Numbered from the stretch's first letter, positions 8,532-23,784 are shown. The stretch: 64,000 bases of DNA from Tillus elongatus (GCA_964006375.1 OZ023270.1:78550891-78614890), one strand, 5' to 3'. Translations and numbers: made by a program. Notes: generated from the sequence alone by a model not told the origin.

Positions 8532-9990
8532 ATGGTGATGGCTCCTCCTTGTACAAAAAATTCCAGAGGTAAAATACCCCTCCATTGGGATCTCCGGGAG
8601 AGAGGTATGCAGGGAGCGCCAGCATCAAGATTTAACATATCCTTCTCGAATATATGTGGCCTAAATTCTAACCTGAACCCCGTCCACCATTTCCTCCCGG
8701 CTAATAGGCCCCAACTCCTCTTCCTCACTGAAACCCAAATCAGTGTCAAAACAGCTACAAGTCACCTTAGTTTCCCAGGGTTTGAGCTCCTTACTTCCTT
8801 TAGATTACCAGGAGGATTGTGCTCATACGTCCGTAGCAATTTACTCGGCACCAGACTCCCCCATTTAGAAGCAGGAAAAAAAGACATACTATGGATAAAA
8901 CTCTCTCTCAGGGCTGCAACTAAATTCATCTGTTGCATTTACCGGTCACTTTCTGACAACAACTTTGTCCAGCTCTTTGACTACCTTTCTAAAAAAAATC
9001 GACCATCTGATTTCTGAATATCCTTCCTCCGAAGTCACTATTCTTGGTGACTTTAATGTCCATAATAAGGAATGGATAGGATCTTCAAAAACCGATCCAC
9101 AAGAGAAAGCACCAGAGGCCTTTGCAGTCAGCAATTCTTTAGCCAATATGGTTCAGCAATCCACTTACTTTCCTCGCATCCCAACACACAGCTCAAATCC
9201 CTTGGATCTCCTTCTTACTACAAATCCTGAATGCTATAAGATATCAGTCACCGCCCCCTTTAGTCGCTCAGACCACGGCATGGTCACTGCTTCCTGCGCA
9301 ATGCAACCCGAGGTCATACAGTCATCACACCCACGTATTGTTTGGCACTACAACTCCGCGAACTGGGACGAAATGCGACATTACTTTTCCTCATTTCCAT
9401 GGGCGTCTGTCTTCTCTCATAATGACCCCTCTGATAGCTCACAAAACGTCACCGAAATTATTCAAGCTGGCATGGAATTATTTATTCCACGTACACAGAA
9501 AATATCTTCAGCCACCCAAAAGCCCTGGTTCTCTAAATCCTGTGACAAGGCCAAAATTGAAAAGGTCAAAGCCCACAAAACACTTCTACACAATCCCAAT
9601 AAAGAAAACCGTCAAGCATTTAACGACGCAAGAAACCGTTATGTCCGCATTCTTTCTGATGCAAAAAACTCGTTTAATACCCACATCAAAAACAAAGTCC
9701 TCTTAAGCTTCAGCGGCAGCAAACCCTTCTGGACTCTTAGTAAATCTATTGGGAATAATTTCCCCAAGAGCACGTTCCCACCTCTTGTCTCAGGCAATGA
9801 AATTGTTTCTACCGCCCTGGGCAAGGCTGCAAAGATACAAATGATGCTTTCTTCCCTTAATACCAGGAAAGCCTCTGGCCTTGAGAGTTCCCAGCAATTG
9901 TTCTCCAAAAAAGGCGCACCAGAACTTGCTCCTGTCCTGACTGGTCTGTTTCAGACGTCTTACAATGGAGGCATATTCTCTAGTAACTAA
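8532..9990 (+). pseudogene. LINE ORF2 N-terminal half: APE-type endonuclease and linker
   Basis: Two overlapping frames (8532-9017 and 8965-9990) join at an A8 run near 8990, a simple frameshift. The first holds FNISFSNICGLNSN (N-terminal endonuclease motif) and FLTETQI (catalytic Glu). The second holds GDFNVHNKEW (catalytic Asp/Asn) and SDHGMV (terminal SDH). After about 9330 comes the linker with WFSKSC and the start of the RT N-terminal region. The frame closes at a TAA at 9988-9990; the expected KKG-D-NYRPISLL motif continues beyond it. This endonuclease nicks target DNA for reverse transcription. Inactive because of the frameshift and stop. Confidence 0.85.
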
Positions 9991-11330
9991 AAAACTGCTC
10001 GAGGACAACCCGTCCCCAAGAAAGGATCCAAAACGCTTCCTAGCAACTACAGGCCTATTTCTCTGCTTGCAGTCGTCTCTAAAGTGATGGAAAAGTATAT
10101 AAACACCGAGTTACTCAAGTTTCTTTAAAAACACAGTCTAATCCACGATAGGGAGTATGGATTCCGTCAGCGCAGATCAACTGCCGACCTCCTTTCCTTT
10201 GTCACCCATTCCTGGAACAAGTCTATGGAACTACACGGTGAATCCCAGATTGTCGCTCTGGACATATTCAAAGCATTCGACCAGGTCTGGCACGCAGCGC
10301 TGCTTAATAAACTTCCAGCCTATGGCCTACCACCAAAACTCTTACCTGGACAGCAAATTTTCTCTCCAACCGGAGCATTTCTGTTGTCGTAGATCCATTT
10401 CTCTAAACTGTATCCCATTAATGCAGGAGTTCCTCAAGGTTCAGCTTTAGCCCCTACTTTGTTTCTTCTCCACATCAATGACCAATCCTCTCTAGCACAT
10501 CCAACCCAGTTCACAGTTAGGAGGACGACAGCACCATCCACTCAAATATACAATATTCTAAGCCTGTCTCTTTAGCCCAATTAGATGAGGTTCGCAGACT
10601 CATGGAGGGTTCTGTCTCCGTGGATCTCCAAAAATATTAGACTGGGGAAGTAGAAAACTTGTACAATTCAACCCCACCAAATCTAAGTCTTGCTTTCTAT
10701 CTCATAAGAGATACACCAGCCCTAGACCTATCACAATGAACAACCAAGTTATTCAAAGTAATGAGTCCTTTTCACTTGTTGGTATTTCTGTGGATCGAAA
10801 TCTCAATTGGCACCAACATGTCACATCAATTGTAGAAGCGGCTGCTAAGAAATTAGGTTTCTCTTTCGGGCTCGCAAATACTGTTCACCACTAAAGACTC
10901 CATTCAGAAGAGAGCCATGCGTCTCGTCGGTGACCCCACTCTCACCCAAAGGCTGCCATCTCTTGCCCACCCACGTGCCGTTGGTGACTCTCTCTCTTTT
11001 ATAGATATCTGCACGGGCAGTGCTCAGAGGAGCTTTCTTCCATAGTTCCCCTACCTGTTGCCCCCAACAGATCTACCAGGGGAACATAGCGAATGCACCC
11101 TTTTACTGTCCAGGTCGCCAGACATAGAACATCTTGTTATGCCCGCTTTTTTGTCCCGAGGACTTCAAAGTTGTGGAATTCCTTGCCGGCACATGTTTTT
11201 CCTTCTCCCCCGAACCTCCAAACCTTCAAGTTCAGAATTAACAAGTTGCCTCTTTCCTCCTTGTCGACACCCACGGAACGATAGTATTTGGGCTGTAAGC
11301 CCTCGTGGTGTGTTATTGAAATAAATAAAA
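9991..11330 (+). pseudogene. LINE ORF2 C-terminal half: reverse transcriptase relic
   Basis: Pieces in several frames: SNYRPISLLAVVSKVMEKY (about 10045), YGFRQRRSTADL (about 10155), ALDIFKAFDQVWH (palm motif A, about 10255), INAGVPQGSALAPTLF (motif B, about 10420). The YADD motif is destroyed near 10515-10530. The C-terminal block at about 11090-11280 reads with the usual RTSCYARFFVPRTSKLWNSLP signature. Stops and small indels are frequent. Same family as the 3' fragments at 23.7 and 35.9 kb. Confidence 0.8.
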
Positions 11331-11540
11331 AATTCTATATTGGTTGAAGTTGAAAGAAGAATACTTTTTCAGATTTTTGGAATGATAGAGGGTTGCATGC
11401 TGGCATACTCATGAATATACAGACCGTAAAATGCGCCTCTGATGTTTTAGAAAAGTGGCCATAACTTTCGAACGACTCTGTATAGACCCAAACAACTACA
11501 CACTTGATGAATCTGGAAGATAAGAGGAATTAAAAAAAAA

Positions 11541-12278
<738 letters not shown>

Positions 12279-12729
12279 CAAATAACAGAGATAGCTTGCT
12301 CTACTCGCAATTGTCTTTAGAAAATCAAATTAAAGATCTCAATTTACCAAGAAAAACTTCAACTACCATAATTAGAATGAGATTTAACCACGGTAGATAT
12401 AAATCTCATCTGCATCGAACTGGCATGGAGGATCTTACTGCAACTGCGATGGAACCTCTATCTGCGACTTGGACCGCCTAGTATTTTCACGTTACCGATT
12501 CAACACGCTACGAATTGACTTATGCATTTATTAATAATAACAATGTTTACAGTGAGCGACATCTGCTGGTCAAACGTAAAAATATAAAACCATTGAGCAC
12601 CAAGAATTGAAATGTTAGTCAATAAAAGTGAGAATGAGAACTACAAAGTCATTGAATAATACGAGATTTTGAAGCTGCGATCAATAGAAATATAAATAAC
12701 CAACAGCAACCATATACTTATGATTTAAA

Positions 12730-12997
12730 CATGTTTCAAATTTGAATAGCTCAATTTTCTGTAACCCTAGAAAGCTGAATTTTGGCACATAGTTAGGTAT
12801 TTCTCAAAGCAATATGTAGACCAAATTTTATCGAAATTTTTGGAAAAAAAAATTTTTTTTGAAAGAAAACTCAAAATTTTCCCGGAAAACCCCGTCCGAT
12901 TTTCCTGGCCAACGAACTCATCCAAGCCATTAATAAAAGAAAGGCACTTGCCGAGTTTCATCTAAATCGGTTAATTATTTTTTGAGTTATCAGACGG

Positions 12998-13076
<79 letters not shown>

Positions 13077-13210
13077 CATATAAAAATTCAAACTGACCCC
13101 GGATATGGGTTCTAGGGGTCCTAATTCGCGCTCATTTGAAAGAATTTTTGCAAAGTCTCACCATCGATACCTCTCTATTAGTGAATTTTTTTAATAAAAA
13201 TTCACTAAAA
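12730..13210 (+). repeat. Family R repeat, 5'-truncated
   Basis: The copy lacks motif A and starts within the body. The (TA)n core is at 13002-13074, the tail at 13075-13175, and the hairpin end at about 13178-13209. The body and tail are close to the copy at 11541, so the two may derive from a local duplication. Confidence 0.8.
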
Positions 13211-13556
13211 GGAACAATATACATTTAGAAAAAGTGAAGTTTGGGTTGTGCAATACCCTGTAGTGCAAAAATAATTTTAGTTTGTGGCTAACGTTAGTAC
13301 CTGCAACTTTTGTTTCAAATTATTTTTTTATTATTGAATAATAAAGGAAATATTGAACTTGAACACACTGTTGAACCACCCCGTATTTAGAGACTTCCAT
13401 ACATTTTGCTAACCCTGTATATGTATGTACAATAACAAATATAATGAACCGACTATTGTAAATCTTTTGGCCGAGTTGGCTAGCCAACTGATTCGGAATA
13501 GTTTTTACCAAAAAATTGAGACCTTTCCAAAAAAGAATTGTATCTCAAAAACAAAA
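13211..13556. other. No gene seen
   Basis: AT-rich spacer between family R copies. It contains CACCCCGTATTTAG and CCCTGTATATG, words like those at mariner termini in this genome, but no structure. Confidence 0.3.
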
Positions 13557-15222
<1,666 letters not shown>

Positions 15223-16295
15223 AGCTAATTTGTTAAAATCTAATGCATAGGGTGCTCTATAGATACTATCGGATATCAACATTAATCTTTGTAAGGTAAT
15301 GGGAACTTTAGCAGATTCGCTACGGTAACGCACTCGCTGCGTCCAGACATATTTGATATTCAACATTTTTGCTGCAACTCCTTAAAGCACCGTCTTCTGG
15401 TGGGCGTTGAAAAGGCTTGTCTTCACCTTGATGCCCGATGCAGCATACAGGACAGACCGGGAGGCAGTCAAACTGCATATAACTAACTACACACAAGTTA
15501 TTATAGAAGCGAGTCTAAAGGACGGAACTAATGTGTTATGTCACGGTTCGTTCCCTCCTATTAGAATACAATCACTCTGTCACACGGATAATTTGTGTAC
15601 CATTCCACTGTTATATAATATACCCAAACACATGGCCCATGCCCATCCATATAACATAACATCGTTTATATTATTATATTAACTACATTAAATCGTTTAC
15701 TGATTAACATATTTACGATATTCGATAGTTTCTATGGATATTGTTTATTATAACGGACAGTCAAAAATTTCAGACAGGAATTGATTTTGGCAAATGAACA
15801 AGCTGCAGTTCGTGGCATAAAGCGGACATGTAGACGGCTTCTTAGCTAGGGTCATGAGCGCCTCTAGCAATATTTGAAAATTTGCGCCCCCCAAGACTTA
15901 TTTTCTAGAAAGAGAAACAGGGGCGTAGCAACCGCCGTAGCAATGATACAAAGCCCACCGGCCAGAGGAGCCCACCGCAAACGTCAGAGAGAAACTGATT
16001 TTTAAACCGACAAAGGCGTCGGGCGCAAAATTGGGACCCTTAAACTGACAAAGGGATCGGGCGCAAAATGGGTACGGTTGCATAACAGGTTATTTGCGAC
16101 TATTTGGTGACATCGTCAACATTTTTGAAGCACCCATTTTTCTGGAGAGTAACAAATAGCACATGGGTCATGCGATACATTTATGGAAAGCATATTTAGC
16201 GTACTTTTTGGTGGTACTGATTATTTTCAAGTTACCCTTGGCATGAACGACAACAATCGGCTTTTCGTGAAATTTATTTGGGAAAATGGTAACAT
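15223..16295. other. No gene assigned
   Basis: About 15300-15345 is an inverted motif A (CGCTACGGTAACGCACTC, then GCTGCGTCCAGAC), a solo family R end. The remainder holds an isolated 91-codon open frame (15407-15682, plus) without recognisable features and a GC-richer patch at 15830-16080. No domain seen. Confidence 0.35.
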
Positions 16296-16299
16296 CATA

Positions 16300-17334
16300 C
16301 TTTATTCAAGAAGATGCTCAAATTGAGCCCCTTGAACTTCTTGACAATACTAAAGCCTCTTGTCGAACTGATGAATCGAGTTTTACAGTGATCCGTTAGG
16401 CACTTGTTCGAAGGCCATCACAATTAGGTCTCTCAACCGTACCAAATTCACAGGATCGTTGTAAACAACGATTTTTAAGTGGCTCCAGAGAAAAAAATTG
16501 AGTGAAGACAAATCTGGAGACCTAACTGCTTGTCAGTCGGTTAGAAAACAGAATGGTATTCCGTCACCTCTCGACTGAAATGATGTGGAGCGCCATCTTT
16601 TAAGAAGTAGACACTGGGGAAATTATTTTGAAACAATTATCTAAATCGGGGCACAATATATTCTCTTAATAATCTTGGATAGCGTCTCTCTAAAAGAAAG
16701 GGTCCAATTACATGGTAACTAACAATTTCCACCCATTTGTTCAGTTTTTGAGGATATTGTGGCTGAATTTCTTCCATCCAATGAAGGTAACTGTCACACC
16801 ATTATGGACAATTGTGTCTGTTTACACTACCATTAAGCCAAAAGGCTGCTTCATCAGAGAAAACAACGCAGTTTAAAAAATTTCCATTTTGTTGAATAAT
16901 CTGAATTATTTGTTCACAAAATTCGATCCTTCTATCAAAATCCTATGCGAAAAATTCTTGCAGGTTATGAACCTTATAGGAACTATACTTTTTCTGGTGC
17001 AAAAGCTGCTGTACAGAATGTCTGGAGATCTCGCTCATTCTAGCAAGTTCCAGTGCAGAAGGTTTGGTAGTTTCTCGTACAGCAAGCAATACATCCAGCG
17101 TCTTTTCATTCGAAGTAGCAGTTGCAGGGTGGCCGGACTTGGGGCGATCTTTACGCTCCTTGTTTTAGTAAATTTGTGGTAAATATGCTTACCGTAGACT
17201 TGGGGTAGGGTAGAGGCTTGGGCGTTCAGGGTGTACCTCACGGTATAAATGACAAACCTCATCATAAGTCCTTATCACCACAACCGATCATCCTAAGAAC
17301 TTCGATACGTTCTTGTTCACTTAGGTGAGCCATA
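16300..17334 (-). pseudogene. Decayed mariner-type transposase, near full length
   Basis: Read on the minus strand, the start near 17334 gives MAHLSEQERIEVLRMIGCGD, aligning with the N terminus of the intact transposases here (MVHLTEMHKITILQMIGYGD). Downstream, words for FCEQ, DEAAFWLNG (first catalytic Asp region, about 16835-16860) and a region around the second Asp (about 16580-16620) are visible between stops and indels. It ends near 16300. A third, older lineage of the same superfamily. Non-functional. Confidence 0.7.
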
Positions 17335-17619
17335 TCATACAAAAGTAAATAAAGTAAATTAACAAAAAATTTGATGTTTTAATTCATAAACCAAAACGCT
17401 TGCCACCGTAGATGATCAGGCTAGGAATTTTGACAAAACTGATTTTCTGGGTGAAGTTATTTAAGTGTAGCTTGTTTTATCGCTTAAATAAATTCCACGT
17501 CTGATAGAGCTATGTATCTTAAGGGTTTTTGGACAGAGATAAAACTACTTGAAGAGTCTTTATTTTGCTTCATTTATTATCATTAAAATATGTTCTCGAG
17601 TCAAAAGTTATCGCAGCCC

Positions 17620-17805
<186 letters not shown>

Positions 17806-17833
17806 GACAGGTTTATTGGAAAAGTTTAAAAAG

Positions 17834-18078
17834 TCTGGACGCAGCAAGTGCGTTATACTAACGAATTTTCATATGCTTATAATTTTGTTTTCTTGATACA
17901 TAGAGATCTGAATTTTGGTAGATACTTTACTTTTTATAACCTATTTTTTTTAATAAAACCCAAAATTTTCCGGAAAACCTGGTGCGGTTTTTCTGGTTAT
18001 CGAACTTATATAAACAACATAAAAGAAAAGTACCTGTTAAATTTCATTAAAGTCCGTCCATTATTTTTTATGTTATGG

Positions 18079-18169
<91 letters not shown>
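17834..18169 (+). repeat. Family R repeat, 5' part, interrupted by the LINE
   Basis: Motif A at 17834, a short body, and a (TA)n core from 18082. The conserved tail is missing because the LINE at 18170-22284 starts at the end of the TA tract. The sequence from 18006 onward is duplicated beyond the LINE. Confidence 0.8.
18006..18169. repeat. Target-site duplication of the LINE, left copy
   Basis: 76 bp of unique sequence (18006-18081) plus (TA)n are repeated without visible mismatch at 22285-22483, directly flanking the LINE. Confidence 0.85.
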
Positions 18170-18171
<2 letters not shown>

Positions 18172-18247
18172 TTAGGTTAGTTTGTGAGTGGTCCATATCG
18201 GTCCCTCCACCGCGACCATAAGGTCTATTGTGGCTCACGCCTAATGT

Positions 18248-21200
18248 CTATATTTCGCCCAACAAATCCAGCCTCCTACAGAGGTCGATAACCTTTGCGG
18301 GCGAAAGTTGATCCAGATCCTCTGGAGCAAGCTTTACCTTGCCAAAGAGCAGGTGTCTAGTCCTATCCGCTGCCGGACAGGAACACAGCACGTGCTCTGC
18401 TGTTTCGTCATCCTCCATACACAGCCGGCACTCGGTCTCCTGACCGATCCCAATACGGTGCATGTGATGCCGCAAGCGACAGTGTCCTGTATACAGGCCG
18501 ACTAGAGTACTCAGTTGTTGTCTGTTCAACTCTAGAAGTTTCTTAGCCCTTGACTCAGACAGGCCATTTATGAAGGCCTTAGAGTGAGCTAATCCTGGAA
18601 GATTTTGCCAATTTTGAATTGTCCTTCTATCTGTCCAGGTCTTTAAGGTGCGTTTTGCTGTGCAAGATGTTATTCCCAGCACCGGTTCTGGTCCGACAAA
18701 GTCACACTGGGCACCACTCCTGGCAAGCGCGTCTGCCGCAATGTTGCCATCATGGTCCGAGTGACCCGGTATCCAGACCAGCGACACCTCATTACAGCTG
18801 CCCAATTCGTTAAGGGCAGATTTACAACTCCATACCGTCTTTGAATTGCAACGGTAGGAACCAAGAGCCTTTATTGCAGCTTGGCTATCTGCAAATATCT
18901 TTATCGATTTGTTTGTGCATAGGTCTTTTAAGCTTTCCTTTGCACACATCTCGATGGCATAAACTTCTGCCTGGTGTATGGTTGCGTACTTGCCGAGGCT
19001 AGCTGATAGTCTAGCATCGGTGCTGCCCCCATATGCGCCGGCTCCTACTCCCATATTGGTTTTGGAGCCGTCAGAGTACCAGCAGAGGTCCGCTCTCAAC
19101 AGGGTCGATTGGTTCCGGTCCCAGTCCTCCCTTTCCGGGAGAACGGTCTTGAAAGACAGATCTCTGCTGATTTTTGTAGGCATCAAGTCCGAGACCATTC
19201 TCAGAATCCTGTGACAATCACTGTCATCAAGGAGTCCGGACCCCCTCAGACTGACTTCCCTCGGCATGTTATCTGCCGTTTGTTTTAGTCTGTACGTTGT
19301 CCACCTCGCCACCCTCTCCAACCATATGTGAAGTGGGGGAATATTGAGGAGGACCTCCAGAGCGACTGATGGTGCGGTGCTTATCGCTCCCGTTATCATC
19401 AGACATGCTTGTCTCTGTAGATGAGCCAGTTTGGCCCTCGCGGTACCACGTAGCACCTTAGGCCACCAAACTATGGCTCCATATGTTATCATAGGTCTGA
19501 TAACCACTACATAGAGCCAGTACATCTGTTGGGGGTTTGTTCCCCAGTTGTTCCCACAGATTCTCCGGCAGGTCCACAGGGACATCTTAGCCCTGCGGAT
19601 AACATTTTCTAACTGTCTGTCCCAGTTGAGCTTCTTATCTAGGATAACTCCCAGATATTTTGCTTGGTCCGAAAATGGAATGTTTTCCCCCATAAGATTA
19701 GGTGGTTTTAATTTGTCCAACCTTCTTCTTCTGGTGAACGGGACAATGATCGTTTTGCGAGGGTTCACAGACATCTGTTCCCTACGGCACCAATCATTGA
19801 CTACATTTAGTGCTTCTTGAAGAGTACTAGACAGTTCCTCCTCAGATTTGCCTCTAACCATTATGACAAGATCATCCGCATACGCCTGGACCTCAACCTC
19901 CCAGAGTCCGAGGATAGCCAGCAGGTCGTCCACAAAGAGGGACCACAACAGGGGGGATAGAACGCCCCCCTGAGGACACCCTCTCGCAGCCCTAACGCTG
20001 ACCACCTCTCCCCGTAATGAGGTAATAATGGTCCGATTGTGCAGCATGTTTCCGATCCAGCCACAGATGGTAGGTTCCACCCCCCTAGCGATAGTGGCCT
20101 CGTAGAGGGAGATCGGTAATGCATTATTAAATGCTCCTTCTATGTCGAGAAATGCCGCCACCGCAACCTCTCCATTTTCCAGAGAGTGTGTGATCTTCTC
20201 GACGAGGTTATTGAGCGCTAACTCAGTTGATTTGCCAGTTTGATAGGCATACTGGTGGGTATTTAGGGGGTTCTTGGGTAAGATGTTTCCCCTAATGTGT
20301 CCGTCCAGTATTTTTTCCAATCCCTTCAGGAGGAATGATGTAATACTGAGAGGTCTCAGTGAAGTAGGTAGGAGGTCATTACGTCCCAATTTGGGAATGT
20401 AAACCCCCCTAACCACCGTCCAGCTGGAAGGAATATAGTTCCAGGCCAGACTGGCTCTGAACAGCCTGATAAGGAAGGGTAGGAGAATCTCCAGTCCCTT
20501 TTGTAGTAGGACCGGTACCACCCCATCCTCCCCTGGCGACTTGAATGGCTGGAAATGATTCACAGCACACTCCACTGCCGAGGCTGTAACTATTCTCCGA
20601 GCAACTAACCAGTCCTCCCTTTGGGGGCGTTTAGATCGTCCCTCAGCTGGTAGGACCTCACCGTTGCTCAGGATCAGACAATCTGGGAAGTGTGTGTGTG
20701 CTAAGAGCTCTAACGTTTCTTTCCGAGATTCAGTAAAGGAACCATCTGGTCGTTTTATCGATCCCAGTTCCTGTACACGGTCGCGTGAGAGAATCCTGTG
20801 GATTCTGGCGCTGCTGGGCACACTATTAATGTCCCCGCAGAACCTCCTCCAGGACTCCCTCTTAGCGTTCCTGATCTCTTTATTATAATGCGTTAGAGCA
20901 GTTTTATATTGCTCCCAGTTGCCTGTAATCTTAGCACGATTGAAGAGACGTCTAACTTCTCTTCGTAGTTTATCGAGGTTATTATTCCACCAAGTAGACC
21001 CCCGACTGTCTCTCTTTGACCTCAGTGGACAGTTTTCGTGATAGGCAGAGACCACAGCTTCCCTAACCTGTTCGGCCGCAATCTCGATCTCATCACGATC
21101 CCTCACTGTGGGGATTGCGGACCCAAGTCTGCCGGCGAGGGACTGTTTGTATCCCTCCCAATCCGTCCTCCTCGGGTCCCGATACTCTAACACAGGTCTA

Positions 21201-21895
21201 GGGCCTGTTTCAATTTCAAATAGGATATGGGCATGGTCTGAACATGAGGGTTCAGACGACACCCTCCATTTGAGGATTTTTGAGCTCAAAAGCCTTGAGC
21301 TGATCGTAAGATCTAAAACCTTTCTCCGGTTAGCTGTAAGAAAGGTGGGTTCCGAGCCTATGTTGTTGACAACCAGCTCCTCCCCTAAAATGTATTCAAA
21401 TAATGATTCACCTCGTCTGTTAGTGTCCGTGCTCCCCCAAGCCAAGTGATGGGAGTTCGCATCACACCCCATTACGAGGTGATAATTGTTCCTCTTGCAG
21501 TAGGCGATCAATTTCCGCACTTCTGCTGGAGGTGGTTGTTCTGCATCTCTGTCTCCAGGGAAATAGGCCGAACAGGCCACCACTTCCAGCCTGGTCCCCC
21601 CGGATGTGATCACGAGATGGATGGATGCCATGTCCTTGGTGCAGTACTCTGAAAGTGTAAAATACTGCAAGTTGTTTCTGATCCAGATACAGGCTCTGGG
21701 TTTAGTACCAGAGCCCACCTCTACTATCTTACCAGAAGTGTTACCCAGCCCTTTAGTTCGTTCCGAATTAGCGGTCCAGGGCTCTTGGAGAAGAGCAATA
21801 TCTATTTGCTCTTCCTTTAATTTCATGCTAAGGAGGTATGTCGCAGCCTTAGCATGATGTAGATTAGCTTGAATGCACCTTAAGTTGGTGGGCAT
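18248..21895 (-). CDS. LINE ORF2: endonuclease - reverse transcriptase - RNase H - zinc knuckle polyprotein
   Basis: 1215 uninterrupted codons. The APE-type endonuclease spans about residues 1-225: QANLHHAK at the N terminus, LLQEPW with the catalytic Glu near 38, GCDANSHH near 142-149, and SDHAHI near 220. The reverse transcriptase spans about 470-740, with LRPLSITSF, AFLDIEGAFNNA, GCPQGGVLSP (near 638) and AYADDLVI (YADD near 670-673). RNase H spans about 930-1060: YSDGSK near 937 (first Asp), then HQAEVYAIE, FADSQAAI and WIPGHSDHDGN near 1039. A C-terminal CRLC...H..CSC finger lies near 1152. This order marks the R1/LOA/I group, which primes cDNA synthesis at nicked target DNA. No stop or frameshift, so recent insertion and possible activity are inferred. 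The exact clade needs a tree. Confidence 0.92.
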   Translation of the reverse strand: MPTNLRCIQANLHHAKAATYLLSMKLKEEQIDIALLQEPWTANSERTKGLGNTSGKIVEVGSGTKPRACIWIRNNLQYFTLSEYCTKDMASIHLVITSGGTRLEVVACSAYFPGDRDAEQPPPAEVRKLIAYCKRNNYHLVMGCDANSHHLAWGSTDTNRRGESLFEYILGEELVVNNIGSEPTFLTANRRKVLDLTISSRLLSSKILKWRVSSEPSCSDHAHILFEIETGPRPVLEYRDPRRTDWEGYKQSLAGRLGSAIPTVRDRDEIEIAAEQVREAVVSAYHENCPLRSKRDSRGSTWWNNNLDKLRREVRRLFNRAKITGNWEQYKTALTHYNKEIRNAKRESWRRFCGDINSVPSSARIHRILSRDRVQELGSIKRPDGSFTESRKETLELLAHTHFPDCLILSNGEVLPAEGRSKRPQREDWLVARRIVTASAVECAVNHFQPFKSPGEDGVVPVLLQKGLEILLPFLIRLFRASLAWNYIPSSWTVVRGVYIPKLGRNDLLPTSLRPLSITSFLLKGLEKILDGHIRGNILPKNPLNTHQYAYQTGKSTELALNNLVEKITHSLENGEVAVAAFLDIEGAFNNALPISLYEATIARGVEPTICGWIGNMLHNRTIITSLRGEVVSVRAARGCPQGGVLSPLLWSLFVDDLLAILGLWEVEVQAYADDLVIMVRGKSEEELSSTLQEALNVVNDWCRREQMSVNPRKTIIVPFTRRRRLDKLKPPNLMGENIPFSDQAKYLGVILDKKLNWDRQLENVIRRAKMSLWTCRRICGNNWGTNPQQMYWLYVVVIRPMITYGAIVWWPKVLRGTARAKLAHLQRQACLMITGAISTAPSVALEVLLNIPPLHIWLERVARWTTYRLKQTADNMPREVSLRGSGLLDDSDCHRILRMVSDLMPTKISRDLSFKTVLPEREDWDRNQSTLLRADLCWYSDGSKTNMGVGAGAYGGSTDARLSASLGKYATIHQAEVYAIEMCAKESLKDLCTNKSIKIFADSQAAIKALGSYRCNSKTVWSCKSALNELGSCNEVSLVWIPGHSDHDGNIAADALARSGAQCDFVGPEPVLGITSCTAKRTLKTWTDRRTIQNWQNLPGLAHSKAFINGLSESRAKKLLELNRQQLSTLVGLYTGHCRLRHHMHRIGIGQETECRLCMEDDETAEHVLCSCPAADRTRHLLFGKVKLAPEDLDQLSPAKVIDLCRRLDLLGEI

Positions 21896-21962
21896 TGGGG
21901 TAGGAATATAGGAGTGTATAGAGGATAAAGGAGTAGGTTAAGGAGCTTAAAGGAAAAGGGAA

Positions 21963-22145
21963 TTATGGTGCAGGTTCCTCCTCCTTTTTAGGAGCTCGAT
22001 AACCAAGCTTCCTATAGGAGGGTCTACCTTTGGTAGTCGTCCTAGGGGTGGACTTTCCTTTCCCCTGTTTTTTCCCTCTGGAGGTTCCAGTGGAAGGTTG
22101 AACGACCTTGCGATGTGGGTTTTTTATAGAGGACTCTCCTCGCAA
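21963..22145 (-). pseudogene. C-terminal part of LINE ORF1
   Basis: 60 codons, strongly basic and Lys/Arg/Pro/Thr-rich, ending 67 bp upstream of the ORF2 start. Position and composition fit the nucleic-acid-binding C-terminal tail of an ORF1 (Gag-like) protein. No CCHC knuckles are in this piece. The upstream part is missing from this copy. Assignment is by position, not motif. Confidence 0.5.
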
Positions 22146-22284
22146 TGCCGGCCAATTAAGGCAAGCATTCCCGGCCCTCCTAAGACATGACTAGGAAGGT
22201 TACGGTTTGGTTAGTTCATTTAGTTCACGTCTAATAGTAGACGCTATCCAGGGTGCACCACGTGGAGGCGAACTAACTTTACAT

Positions 22285-23650
<1,366 letters not shown>

Positions 23651-23689
23651 ATTGATAGACATATCCGGATATATATGAATATGATATAT

Positions 23690-23784
23690 ATATGAATTAA
23701 TAAGTTGCCTCTTTCCTCCTTGTCGACCCCACGGTACGATAGTATTTAGGCTGTAAGCCCTCATGGTGTGTTGCTGAAATGTTT
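23690..23784 (+). mobile_element. 3' fragment of the jockey/CR1-type LINE
   Basis: Matches the last about 95 bp of the element ending at 11335 (AAGTTGCCTCTTTCCTCC, GGCTGTAAGCCCTC, GGTGTGTTG). Severe 5' truncation. Confidence 0.75.

Larger units (their letters stand above)
8450..11335 (+). mobile_element. Jockey/CR1-type non-LTR retrotransposon, nearly full ORF2, decayed
   Basis: An APE-type endonuclease (about 8620-9330) is followed by a linker, a reverse transcriptase (about 9700-10560) and a typical C-terminal block (about 10890-11290). There is no RNase H. The 3' end reads GGCTGTAAGCCCTC...GTGTGTTATTGAAATAAATAAAAA. Two 5'-truncated relatives lie at 23690-23784 and 35893-36405. Multiple frameshifts and stops make it inactive. 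Confidence 0.85.
18170..22284 (-). mobile_element. R1/LOA/I-group non-LTR retrotransposon with intact ORF2
   Basis: Minus-strand element with an ORF1 remnant (21963-22145), ORF2 (18248-21895) and a short 3' UTR. Its 3' end on the sense strand is CTAACCTAACC, directly followed by the TA tract. It is flanked by a 76-bp-plus-(TA)n duplication. The 5' end at about 22284 leaves only a fragment of ORF1, so the copy is probably 5'-truncated, but ORF2 is complete. Confidence 0.85.

Noticed and set aside
15898..16083. Possible gene in the GC-richer patch
   Set aside because: Short frame without domain; repeated words GGGCGCAAAATTGGG and GGGCGCAAAATGGG suggest a small internal duplication instead.
18308..21857. 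Several plus-strand ORFs of 60-113 codons
   Set aside because: Antisense to the intact LINE ORF2, which shows complete domain order.
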